Of a stretch of DNA of 64,000 bases, positions 51,401 to 59,718 are shown piece by piece (positions within the stretch are counted from its first letter, which is position 1; every line of letters begins with the position of its first letter). The stretch is from Nocardia salmonicida NBRC 13393 (GTDB lineage Bacteria; Actinomycetota; Actinomycetes; Mycobacteriales; Mycobacteriaceae), in contig NZ_BDBR01000018.1 of the NCBI RefSeq assembly GCF_001613085.1, positions 62,001 through 126,000 of the forward strand. Direction: 5' to 3'. The notes beneath the pieces were generated by a model. That model did not search any database. It had not been told where the DNA came from and was given only the letters and a program-made list of their open reading frames with translations. The position numbers and the translations under genes were made by a program.

Positions 51401-52825
51401 TCAGCGAGGTACGCGCGGGTACGGCAGGTCGGTGCTGGTGTGTTCGGTCACGGCCAGCGGACGCCCGATCTGCGGGAACGCGCGCTGAGGGCACGCGGGC
51501 CGCTCACACACCTTGCACCCGGCCCCGATCGGCACCGCCACCTGTGGATCGTCCAACTGCAGTCCCTGCGAATACACCAGCCGGTCGGCGTATTCGATAT
51601 CGCAGCCGAGCCCGATGACGAAGTTCTTCGACGCCGCCCCGAACCCCTGCGCGGCGGCGGGAGTGGTGCGCGCGATCCACAGATACCGGCGCCCGTCGGG
51701 CATCTCCGAGACCTGGGTGAGGATGCGGCCGGGGTGCGCGAAGGCCTCGTGGGTGACCCACAGCGGGCAACTGCCGCCCACCCTGGAGAAGTGGAACGCG
51801 GTGGCGGACTGCCGTTTCGAGATATTGCCCGCGCGATCGGTGCGCACCAGGAAGAACGGCACACCGCGCTGACCCTGCCGCTGCAGGGTGCTGAGCCGAT
51901 GGCAGACCGTCTCGAAACCGACCTCGAAGCGCAGCGCGAGCAGGTCCACGTCGTAGCGCAGTTCCTCGGCCGAGCGCAGGAATCGCCCGTAGGGCAGGAT
52001 CAACGCCCCGGCGAAGTAGTTGGCCAGCCCGACCCTGGCCAGCGTGCGGGATTCGCCGGTGAGCGCCCGGGATTCGGCGAGCACGTTGTCGATCTCGCGG
52101 CCGTAGAGCAGCAGACCGAGAGTGGTCGCGATCTGGAAGGCACGCTGCCCCGGGCGCAGTCGCCTGGCCAGCGTGAGGGTGCGGGTGTCGGGGTCGTAGT
52201 GGCGTTTCGGGATGGCCGGGTCGGCGCCGTCGCCACGTACCAGCACCGTGACGCCCGCGCGTTCCTCGGCGATTCTGGCAAGCTGACGATCCAGCGAGCC
52301 GATGCTCAGCCCGGATTCCTCGAACAGTTGCTCGGCGGCGTGGTCGAGGGTCGAGATGTGGTTGCGATGGTCGTAGAAGAAGTCGCGCACGTCCTCGTAC
52401 GGCATGGGTGTGCCCGGCGCGCCCGCTGGCGTGTCGACGCGCGAGGACAGCAGGTCGAGCTGGTCGGTGGCCGCGCGCAAGCGCCGGTGCATCGCGATCA
52501 CGATGCGCGCCACCTCGGGCAGCCTGGTCGCCAGTTCCTCGACCTCGGTGATCGGTGCGGTATCGCCGCCGCCTGCGGCTTCGACCAGCACCTCGTGCAG
52601 GTCCGAGACCAGCCGCGCATCGGAGTCGGCGGCGAAGAACTGCACGTCGAGGTCGAAGGTCGAGTTGAGTTTCAGCAGAACAGGAATGGTCAGCGGTCGC
52701 TGATCACGCTCGAGCTGATTGAGATAGCTGGGTGAGAGGTCCAGCGATTTCGCGAGCGCTGCCTGGGTCATCCGCCGTTCTTCGCGCAGCCTTCGTAGCC
52801 TGGCCCCCGCGTACATCTTCCGCAC
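51401..52825 (-). CDS. prpR: PrpR/RamB-type regulator of propionate metabolism
   Basis: 474 residues from the GTG at 52825, whose N-terminus lines up with the family start and has AGGAT upstream; ATG 52816 is the alternative. An XRE HTH (MTQAALAKSLDLSPSYLNQL) is followed by an ImmA/IrrE-like region and the DUF2083 short-chain acyl-CoA sensing domain. Cysteines in GAGCKVCERPACPQRAF could hold a [4Fe-4S] cluster, as reported for M. tuberculosis PrpR. It is divergent from prpDBC. Two GCAA-N3-TTGC dyads lie in the intergenic region. Confidence 0.92.
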   Translation of the reverse strand: MRKMYAGARLRRLREERRMTQAALAKSLDLSPSYLNQLERDQRPLTIPVLLKLNSTFDLDVQFFAADSDARLVSDLHEVLVEAAGGGDTAPITEVEELATRLPEVARIVIAMHRRLRAATDQLDLLSSRVDTPAGAPGTPMPYEDVRDFFYDHRNHISTLDHAAEQLFEESGLSIGSLDRQLARIAEERAGVTVLVRGDGADPAIPKRHYDPDTRTLTLARRLRPGQRAFQIATTLGLLLYGREIDNVLAESRALTGESRTLARVGLANYFAGALILPYGRFLRSAEELRYDVDLLALRFEVGFETVCHRLSTLQRQGQRGVPFFLVRTDRAGNISKRQSATAFHFSRVGGSCPLWVTHEAFAHPGRILTQVSEMPDGRRYLWIARTTPAAAQGFGAASKNFVIGLGCDIEYADRLVYSQGLQLDDPQVAVPIGAGCKVCERPACPQRAFPQIGRPLAVTEHTSTDLPYPRVPR

Positions 52826-52848
52826 GTCGCAGATCCTAACGCGAGCTG

Positions 52849-52865
52849 TTCGCAATGTTTGCTGA
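52849..52865. promoter_or_regulatory. Candidate PrpR operator proximal to prpR
   Basis: TTCGCAATGTTTGCTGA, containing the dyad GCAA-TGT-TTGC, 24 bases upstream of the prpR start. It matches the site at 53045-53061 in 15 of 17 bases. It is related to, but not identical with, the TTTGCAAA-type motif described for RamB/PrpR. Confidence 0.6.
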
Positions 52866-53044
52866 AAGTGGCGAATGCCTCGGGAGAAGTCCAGCGCTGC
52901 AAGGGATTTTACCTGTGACTACCCGTGCGTAACATGCGAAGGAGTAGGCGGGGGCATGAGAAAGTCGCCCTCGCGACGACGGAGTCATCGGGAGAAAATC
53001 ACCATAGCGCTTCGGTATCACCGATTTGAGGCTGATCGAAAATC

Positions 53045-53061
53045 TTCGCAATAGTTGCTGA
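53045..53061. promoter_or_regulatory. Candidate PrpR operator upstream of prpD
   Basis: TTCGCAATAGTTGCTGA, containing GCAA-TAG-TTGC, 113 bases before the prpD start. It is the second copy of the site at 52849-52865, in the same orientation. Confidence 0.6.
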
Positions 53062-53173
53062 TCCGTCGTCCATCGCACACAAAAATACGCTTGTTCAGCC
53101 CATATTCAGTGGTTGCTCCGATGCGTAGCGTGCGAATCACGGCTGGGATCGACCGGCTGGAATCGGAGGATCA

Positions 53174-54697
53174 ATGAAAACTCATATCGTGCGCAGCGTC
53201 GGGGCCGCCGAGGACTTCCCGCGGTCGCAGCATCTGGCCACGCTGATCGCGGAGGTGGCTGCCGATCCGGTGGCGGTGTCCGGCGAGGTCACCGAGATGA
53301 TCGTGAACCGAATCATCGACAACGCCGCGGTGGCCGCGGCGTCGGTGCTGCGCGGTCCGGTCCGTACCGCCCGCGCGCAAGCGTCGGCGAATCCGCTGTC
53401 CGCCGCCTCGTCACGCCATGGCGCCACCGTGTTCGGACTGCCCGGCGCGCAGCGTGTTTCGCCCGAGTGGGCGGCATGGGCGAACGGAGTGGCGGTGCGC
53501 GAGCTCGACTTCCACGACACCTTTCTCGCGGCGGAGTACTCGCATCCGGGCGACAACATCGCGCCGATTCTGGCCGTCGCCCAGCACGCGGGACGCGGCG
53601 GCGCCGAGCTGATCCGCGGTCTCGCCACCGGCTACGAGATCCAGATCGACCTGGTGCGCGCCATCTGCCTGCACGAACACAAGATCGACCACGTCGCTCA
53701 CCTCGGCCCTTCGGCCGCCGCGGGCATCGGTACCGTGCTCGGGCTCGACCCCGAAACCATCTATCACGCCGTCGGCCAGGCGCTGCATACCACGACCGCG
53801 ACCCGGCAGTCGCGCAAAGGCGAGATCTCCAGCTGGAAGGCGTACGCGCCCGCGTTCGCCGGGAAGATGGCCGTCGAGGCGGTCGACCGGGCGATGCGCG
53901 GTGAAGGTGCGCCCGCGCCCATCTGGGAGGGCGCCGACGGAGTGATCGCGTGGCTGCTCGGCGGCACGGACGCCGAATACCGGGTGCCGCTGCCGAGTCC
54001 GGGCGAGGCCAAGCGTGCCATTCTGGACAGCTACACCAAGGAGCACTCGGCCGAATACCAGAGCCAGGCCCCGATCGATCTCGCGCGTCGACTGCGCGAC
54101 CGGATCACCGATACCGCCCGCATCGCCTCGATCGTGCTGCACACCAGCCATCACACGCACTCCGTGATCGGCACCGGATCCGGCGACCCGCAGAAGTTCG
54201 ATCCGCAGGCCAGTCGCGAGACCCTCGACCACTCGCTGCCCTATATCTTCGCGGTCGCCTTGCAGGACGGCACCTGGCACCACGAGCGCTCCTACGCGCC
54301 AGAGCGTGCCCAGCGGCCCGACACGGTGGCGCTGTGGCGCAAGATCGCCACGGCCGAGGATCCCGAGTGGACCCGCCGCTATCACGCGACCGATCCGGCC
54401 GAGAAGGCCTTCGGCGCCCGCGCGGTGGTGACCCTCGACGACGGCGAGGTGATCGTCGACGAACTGGCGGTCGCCGATGCGCATCCGCTGGGCGCGCGGC
54501 CGTTCGCGCGTGAGCAGTACCTCGAGAAGTTCCGCGTCCTCGCCGACGGCGTGGTCACGCCCGCCGAACAGGACCGCTTCCTCGACGCCGCCCAGCGCAC
54601 ACCGGAACTCGGCGCCGGCGAGCTCGATCAGTTGAGTTTCGCGGTCGACCCCGCGCTGTTCGACCGGCTGCCCGCCGCGCGGGAAGGGCTGTTCTGA
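53174..54697 (+). CDS. prpD: 2-methylcitrate dehydratase
   Basis: 507 residues, ATG with GGAGG nearby upstream. It dehydrates 2-methylcitrate in the methylcitrate cycle for propionyl-CoA. MmgE/PrpD family signatures: VRELDFHDTFLAAEYSHPGD, the helical GLATGYEIQIDLVRAICLHE and KIDHVAHLGPSAAAGIGTVL. First gene of the prpDBC operon. Its TGA overlaps the prpB start (TGATG). Confidence 0.97.
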   Translation: MKTHIVRSVGAAEDFPRSQHLATLIAEVAADPVAVSGEVTEMIVNRIIDNAAVAAASVLRGPVRTARAQASANPLSAASSRHGATVFGLPGAQRVSPEWAAWANGVAVRELDFHDTFLAAEYSHPGDNIAPILAVAQHAGRGGAELIRGLATGYEIQIDLVRAICLHEHKIDHVAHLGPSAAAGIGTVLGLDPETIYHAVGQALHTTTATRQSRKGEISSWKAYAPAFAGKMAVEAVDRAMRGEGAPAPIWEGADGVIAWLLGGTDAEYRVPLPSPGEAKRAILDSYTKEHSAEYQSQAPIDLARRLRDRITDTARIASIVLHTSHHTHSVIGTGSGDPQKFDPQASRETLDHSLPYIFAVALQDGTWHHERSYAPERAQRPDTVALWRKIATAEDPEWTRRYHATDPAEKAFGARAVVTLDDGEVIVDELAVADAHPLGARPFAREQYLEKFRVLADGVVTPAEQDRFLDAAQRTPELGAGELDQLSFAVDPALFDRLPAAREGLF

Positions 54698-55611
54698 TGA
54701 CTGTTTCGGGACTGCTCGCCACGCACACCACCGCCGCGCAGAAGCGCGCGACCTTCCGTGCCGGGCTGGCTTCCGGTCGGCTGCAACGACTGCCCGGAGC
54801 GGTGAACCCGCTGGTGGCCAAGCTGATCCAGGAGATCGGGTTCGATGGCGTCTATGTGTCAGGCGCGGTGATCTCGGCCGAGCTCGCCCTGCCCGATATC
54901 GGTCTGACCACGCTCACCGAGGTCGTCGAACGTGGCCGCCAGATCGCGCGCGCCACCGATCTGCCCGTTCTCATCGACGCCGACACCGGCTTCGGTGAAC
55001 CGATGAACGCGGCCCGCACGGTGACCCTGCTCGAAGACGCCGGCCTGGCCGGATGCCATCTCGAGGACCAGGTCAACCCGAAACGATGCGGACACCTCGA
55101 TGGCAAAGCCGTCGTCGACACCGCTGAGATGGTGCGCCGCATCCGCGCCGCCGTGGCGGTGCGCCGCGATCCGGACTTCGTGATCTGCGCCCGCACCGAC
55201 GCGCGTGCGATCGAGGGTCTCGACGCGGCGATCGAGCGGGCCAGGGCCTATGCCGACGCGGGCGCGGATCTGATCTTCACCGAGGCGCTGGCCGAGGAAG
55301 CCGAGTTCGCGAAGTTCCGGGCCGCCGTGGATATCCCGCTGCTCGCGAACATGACCGAATTCGGCAAGTCCCCGCTGCTGAGCGCGCGGACACTGACCGA
55401 TCTCGGCTACAACGCGGTGATCTACCCGGTCACTACGTTGCGACTGGCGATGGGCGCGATCGAGGACGGCCTGCGCGGGATAGCGACGGCTGGAACGCAA
55501 TCGGCGTTTCTTGATCGCATGCAGCACCGGTCGCGGCTCTATGAACTGCTCGGCTACCGGCACTACAACGAATTCGACTCCGGCATCTTCGATTTCACGG
55601 CGGGTGAGTGA
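54697..55611 (+). CDS. prpB: Methylisocitrate lyase
   Basis: 304 residues. It cleaves 2-methylisocitrate to pyruvate and succinate. The lyase hallmark LEDQVNPKRCGHLDGK holds the catalytic Cys (KRCGH, the KKCGH motif). The metal-binding VLIDADTGFGEPMNAARTV and the ICARTDARAIEGLDAAIERA stretch are also present. Coupled to prpD, and followed by prpC two bases after the stop. Confidence 0.97.
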   Translation: MTVSGLLATHTTAAQKRATFRAGLASGRLQRLPGAVNPLVAKLIQEIGFDGVYVSGAVISAELALPDIGLTTLTEVVERGRQIARATDLPVLIDADTGFGEPMNAARTVTLLEDAGLAGCHLEDQVNPKRCGHLDGKAVVDTAEMVRRIRAAVAVRRDPDFVICARTDARAIEGLDAAIERARAYADAGADLIFTEALAEEAEFAKFRAAVDIPLLANMTEFGKSPLLSARTLTDLGYNAVIYPVTTLRLAMGAIEDGLRGIATAGTQSAFLDRMQHRSRLYELLGYRHYNEFDSGIFDFTAGE

Positions 55612-55613
55612 GC

Positions 55614-56756
55614 ATGACCAGTGGACAAGCAACGCCCTCCGTCATCGCCAAGGGTCTGGCCGGGGTGGTGGTCGACACGACGAGCATCTCGAAGGTGGTC
55701 GCCGAGACCAACTCGCTGACCTACCGCGGCTATCCGGTGCAGGACCTGGCCGCGCGGTGCGGTTTCGAGGAGGTCGCCTCCCTGCTGTGGCACGGCGAAC
55801 TCCCTGACGAGGGCCAGCTGCAACTGCTCTGCCAGCGAGAACGCGCCCAGCGCCGGATCGACCGGTCGGTGCTCGCGCTGCTGGAGAAGATGCCCGACAC
55901 CTGCCACCCGATGGACGCGGTCCGCACGGTCGTGAGCTACCTGGGCACCGAGGACGCCGCGTCGGAAAGCGAGAGCGAGCGCGAAAGACTGGACGCCGCA
56001 CTGCGATTGACCGCTCTGCTGCCGACGGTGATCGCGACGACGATGCGCAGGCGGCGCGGGCTCGACCCGATCGCACCGCACTCCCAGCTCGGCTTCGCCG
56101 AGAACTTCCTGTACATGTGCTTCGGTGCGGTTCCGGAACCGCGGATCGTGCGCGCGTTCGAGATCTCGCTGATCCTCTACGCCGAGCACGGGTTCAACGC
56201 CTCGACCTTCGCCGCGCGCGTGGTGACCTCCACCGGCTCGGATATGTACAGCGCGATCACCGCGGCGATCGGCGCCCTGAAGGGCCGCCTGCACGGCGGC
56301 GCCAACGAGGCGGTGATGCACACGATGCTGGAGATCGCTGATCCCGCTCTCGCGAAGCTCTGGGTCGCCGAAACACTCACCGCCAAGCGCAAAGTGATGG
56401 GCTTCGGGCATCGCGTGTATCGCAACGGCGACTCCAGGGTGCCGACCATGAAGGCCGCCCTCGACGACGTCGCGGCGGTGACCGGTGGCCAGCGGTGGGT
56501 TCGGATGTACGACGAACTCGCCGCCGCGATGGACGACAAGACCGGCATCGCGCCGAACCTCGACTTTCCCGCAGGACCGGCCTACTACCTGATGGGCTTC
56601 GATATCGAGATGTTCACGCCGATCTTCGTGATGAGCCGGATCACCGGCTGGACCGCGCATATCGCCGAGCAGTCGGCCGCCAACGCGCTGATCCGGCCGC
56701 TGTCGGAGTATCGCGGCATGGCGCAGCGCCCGGTTCCGGTCGCCCGTGCGAGCTGA
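55614..56756 (+). CDS. prpC: 2-methylcitrate synthase
   Basis: 380 residues from the ATG at 55614 (GTG at 55608 possible). It condenses propionyl-CoA with oxaloacetate. Citrate-synthase fold with the catalytic His in LKGRLHGGANEAVMH, His in MGFGHRVYRNGDSRV and Asp/Arg in the LDFPAGPAYYLMGF segment. Position behind prpD-prpB makes the methylcitrate role much more likely than citrate synthase. A terminator follows. Confidence 0.96.
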   Translation: MTSGQATPSVIAKGLAGVVVDTTSISKVVAETNSLTYRGYPVQDLAARCGFEEVASLLWHGELPDEGQLQLLCQRERAQRRIDRSVLALLEKMPDTCHPMDAVRTVVSYLGTEDAASESESERERLDAALRLTALLPTVIATTMRRRRGLDPIAPHSQLGFAENFLYMCFGAVPEPRIVRAFEISLILYAEHGFNASTFAARVVTSTGSDMYSAITAAIGALKGRLHGGANEAVMHTMLEIADPALAKLWVAETLTAKRKVMGFGHRVYRNGDSRVPTMKAALDDVAAVTGGQRWVRMYDELAAAMDDKTGIAPNLDFPAGPAYYLMGFDIEMFTPIFVMSRITGWTAHIAEQSAANALIRPLSEYRGMAQRPVPVARAS

Positions 56757-56770
56757 CTCACCGACCACCC

Positions 56771-56801
56771 TGCCCCGGACGGAGGTCCTTCGTCCGGGGC
56801 A
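56771..56801. terminator. Bidirectional terminator between prpC and metE
   Basis: TGCCCCGGACG (56771-56781) and CGTCCGGGGCA (56791-56801) form a perfect 11-bp stem with a nine-base loop. It lies between the convergent ends of prpC (56756) and metE (56827). Confidence 0.82.
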
Positions 56802-56826
56802 GTGGTCTATGGACTGATCCGGTCGG

Positions 56827-59091
56827 TCAGCGCAGTGCCGCGGCGGCCGTCACGAGATTCCGCAGCGACGCTTCGACCTCCACCGGTCCGCGAGTCTTCA
56901 GTCCGCAGTCCGGGTTCACCCAGAGGCGCTCGGCCGGAACCGCTTTCAACGCCGCCGACAGCGAGGCCGTGATCTCCTCGACCGACGGCACCCGCGGCGA
57001 GTGGATGTCGTAGACGCCCGGCCCGACGCCGAGCGCGAAACCGGCCGCGTTCAGATCGTCGAGGACCTCCATGTGCGAGCGCGCCGCCTCGATCGAGGTG
57101 ACATCGGCGTCGAGGCCCGCGATCGCCGAGATGACCTGGCCGAACTCCGAGTAGCACAGGTGGGTGTGCACCTGGGTGGTGTCGGCGACCCCGGCGGTGG
57201 CCAGACGGAACGAATCCACCGACCACTGCAGGTACGCGGGCTGTTCGGCGGCACGCAGCGGCAGCAGCTCGCGCAGGGCCGGCTCGTCGACCTGGATGAT
57301 CCGCGTGCCCTGGGCTTCCAGGTCGACGGTCTCGTCCCGGATGGCGAGCGCGACCTGGCGGGCCGACTCACCCAGCGGCTGGTCGTCGCGGACGAACGAC
57401 CACGCCAGGATGGTCACCGGGCCGGTGAGCATGCCCTTGACCGGCTTGGTGGTCAACGACTGGGCATACCCGATCCAGGACAGCGTCATCGCCTCGGGCC
57501 GGGTCACATCGCCGAACAGGATCGGCGGGCGCACGCAGCGAGTGCCGTAGGACTGCACCCAGCCCGCGTCGGTGACGGCGAAACCGTCGAGCAGTTCGGC
57601 GAAGTACTGCACCATGTCGTTGCGTTCGGGTTCGCCGTGCACCAGCACGTCGAGACCGAGCTTTTCCTGCAGGGTGATCACGTCGGCGATCTCGGCCCGC
57701 ATCCGCTGGGCGTACTCGGCCTGGTCGATCTCGCCCTTGCGCAGCGCGGCGCGGGCCAGCCGGATGGCGGAGGTCTGCGGGTAGGAGCCGATGGTGGTGG
57801 TCGGCAGCACCGGCAGGTCGAGGTGATCACGCTGCAGGGCGCGACGCTGGTCGGCGGGGGAGCGGGTCAGGTCGTTCTCGTCGAGCGCGGCCAACCGAGC
57901 TCTGACCTGCTCGTTGTGCAGCCGCGGGTCGGTCCGGCGTGAGTCGGCGGCGGCGCGGGCCGCGGCCAGTTCGTCGGCGACGGTCTCGACCCCCGCGGTG
58001 AGCGCGGTGGCCAGGACGCGCACCTCGTCGACCTTCTCGGCGCCGAAGGCCAGCCACGAGCGCAGCCGCTCGTCCAGTCCGGTCTCGGGGGTCAGCGAAT
58101 ACGGCACGTGCAGCAACGAGCACGAACTCGACACCGCCACCGAGTCGGCGCTGCCGAGCAGCGTGCCCAGGGTGCCGAGGACGGCGTCGAGGTCGGCGCG
58201 CCAGACATTGCGGCCGTCGACCACGCCTGCCACGAGCAGTTTGCGAGCCAGGGCGGGCAGCGCGGCGACCGTTGAGAGGTCGGCTCCCGCGGTGAAATCG
58301 AGAGCGACACCCTCGATCTCGGTCTCGGCCAACACCGCCAGAGCGGCATCGGGGTGCCCGAAGTAGGTGGCGACCAGGATCGCGGGCCGGTTCTGCGCGG
58401 CCGACAGTGCACTGTAGGTCCGGCCGACCAGGGCGATCTCCGCCTCGGTCAGGTCGGTGACCAGCACCGGCTCATCGATCTGTACCCACTGCGCGCCCGC
58501 GTCCGCCAGCTGGGCCAGCAGGTCGAGGTACAGCGGCACCAGCTCGGGCAGACGCTCCAGCGCGGCACCGCCGGCGGCCTTGGCCAGCTTCAGGAAGGTG
58601 ATCGGACCGATCACCACCGGACGCGCGGGGACGCCGAGCTCGATCGCCTCGTCGAGTTCGGTCAGCAGCTTGCCCGGATGCAGGGAAAACGTAGTGGAAA
58701 CGTCGATCTCGGGCACCAGGTAGTGGTAGTTGGTGTCGAACCACTTGGTCATCTCGAGCGGAGCGACCGTGTCGGTGCCGCGCGCGGCCGCGAAATAGCG
58801 GTCGAGCGGATCGGCGATTCCGGCGACGCGCGGCGGTAGCGCGCCGAGCAATTCGGCGGTGTCGAGCATCTGGTCGTAGTAGGAGAAGGTGCCCACCGGC
58901 ACCGAATCGAGTCCCGCCGCGGCCAGTTCGGTGAGCTGGGCTCGACGGAGCTGCCGACCGACCGCGTGCAGGTGCGCGGCATCGGCGCGGCCGGCCCAGT
59001 AGGACTCGGTGGCGCGCTTGAGTTCCCGGTTCGGGCCCACGCGCGGTAGGCCGAGAACCGTTGCGGTGAAAGGAGTGTGCGAAACAGTCAC
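56827..59091 (-). CDS. metE: Cobalamin-independent methionine synthase
   Basis: 754 residues from the GTG at 59091, which has GGAG eight bases upstream. It transfers a methyl group from methyltetrahydropteroyl-triglutamate to homocysteine without B12. The N-terminal LGLPRVGPNRELKRATESYW and the C-terminal zinc ligands in TQVHTHLCYSEF and LWVNPDCGLKTRG are intact. A cobalamin riboswitch lies in the leader, so expression should fall when B12 is available and MetH can work. Confidence 0.97.
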   Translation of the reverse strand: MTVSHTPFTATVLGLPRVGPNRELKRATESYWAGRADAAHLHAVGRQLRRAQLTELAAAGLDSVPVGTFSYYDQMLDTAELLGALPPRVAGIADPLDRYFAAARGTDTVAPLEMTKWFDTNYHYLVPEIDVSTTFSLHPGKLLTELDEAIELGVPARPVVIGPITFLKLAKAAGGAALERLPELVPLYLDLLAQLADAGAQWVQIDEPVLVTDLTEAEIALVGRTYSALSAAQNRPAILVATYFGHPDAALAVLAETEIEGVALDFTAGADLSTVAALPALARKLLVAGVVDGRNVWRADLDAVLGTLGTLLGSADSVAVSSSCSLLHVPYSLTPETGLDERLRSWLAFGAEKVDEVRVLATALTAGVETVADELAAARAAADSRRTDPRLHNEQVRARLAALDENDLTRSPADQRRALQRDHLDLPVLPTTTIGSYPQTSAIRLARAALRKGEIDQAEYAQRMRAEIADVITLQEKLGLDVLVHGEPERNDMVQYFAELLDGFAVTDAGWVQSYGTRCVRPPILFGDVTRPEAMTLSWIGYAQSLTTKPVKGMLTGPVTILAWSFVRDDQPLGESARQVALAIRDETVDLEAQGTRIIQVDEPALRELLPLRAAEQPAYLQWSVDSFRLATAGVADTTQVHTHLCYSEFGQVISAIAGLDADVTSIEAARSHMEVLDDLNAAGFALGVGPGVYDIHSPRVPSVEEITASLSAALKAVPAERLWVNPDCGLKTRGPVEVEASLRNLVTAAAALR

Positions 59092-59249
59092 GGAGATTCT
59101 CCAGTGTGGTGCGGGGAGAGCCGTCGCCTTTCGCGGGCACACGCCACAGGACCGGACACGTCGCGAAAGGTACGACAGGTCGGCATCGGTGGTCCGCGCG
59201 CCCGATCCACGAGGCGGTGGCCGCCGGATACGGCGTATCCGGCACAGTC

Positions 59250-59440
59250 GGCAGGTCTTCGGACTCGCGGGCACCGGTCGTGTGATCGACCGACCTACTG
59301 GCCGTCGCTTCCCAGGCATGCTGCCCAGTGCTGATGACGGCGGTCGTTCCTGCTCACCGCTGCGGGACAGTCCCGGATTCTCACCGGGTTCCCTCTCACC
59401 CGGTGCGGAACATGATCCGCACCCGGGTTTCGACGCCTAC
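59250..59440 (-). ncRNA. Cobalamin (B12) riboswitch upstream of metE
   Basis: On the minus strand the core reads GGGAACCCGGTGAGAATCC, then GGGACTGTCCCGCAGCGGTG and GGAACG, and the 3' B12 box is GCCCGCGAGTCCGAAGACCTGCC-like, ending at 59250. These are the conserved elements of the Rfam cobalamin class. The 5' limit is approximate; upstream pairing may extend to about 59485. Between the aptamer and metE an inverted repeat CCTTTCGCG/CGCGAAAGG (59127-59135 with 59162-59170) is a likely part of the expression platform. Confidence 0.92.
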
Positions 59441-59718
59441 GCGGGAGGTCGGGGCTCCGACTCTTCCACCGCGCGGGCGAACCAGCTGCGCCCTCAGCAT
59501 AGGCCCACATGGGGGCGCGGGACACCGCCCCGTGGTGAACAGGGCCGTGACCTGCGGTTGCGCCGAGGTCGACCACGCGCACCGCGAGCGGCTCCGCGCG
59601 GTGAGATGTGACGGCCTGATGAACGCAACTTCGCAGGTGGGCGGGTGTGCGGTGTGAAGATTGCTGCGAAGCCACCTTGCGTGTCCGACCCCGCCTCACG
59701 GCCGGGTACCGTAAGCAA
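59441..59718. other. Interval between the metE leader and pyc
   Basis: This 278-base divergent interval should hold the promoters of the metE leader transcript (minus) and pyc (plus). No gene is supported. The part up to about 59485 may still belong to the riboswitch 5' end. Confidence 0.5.
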
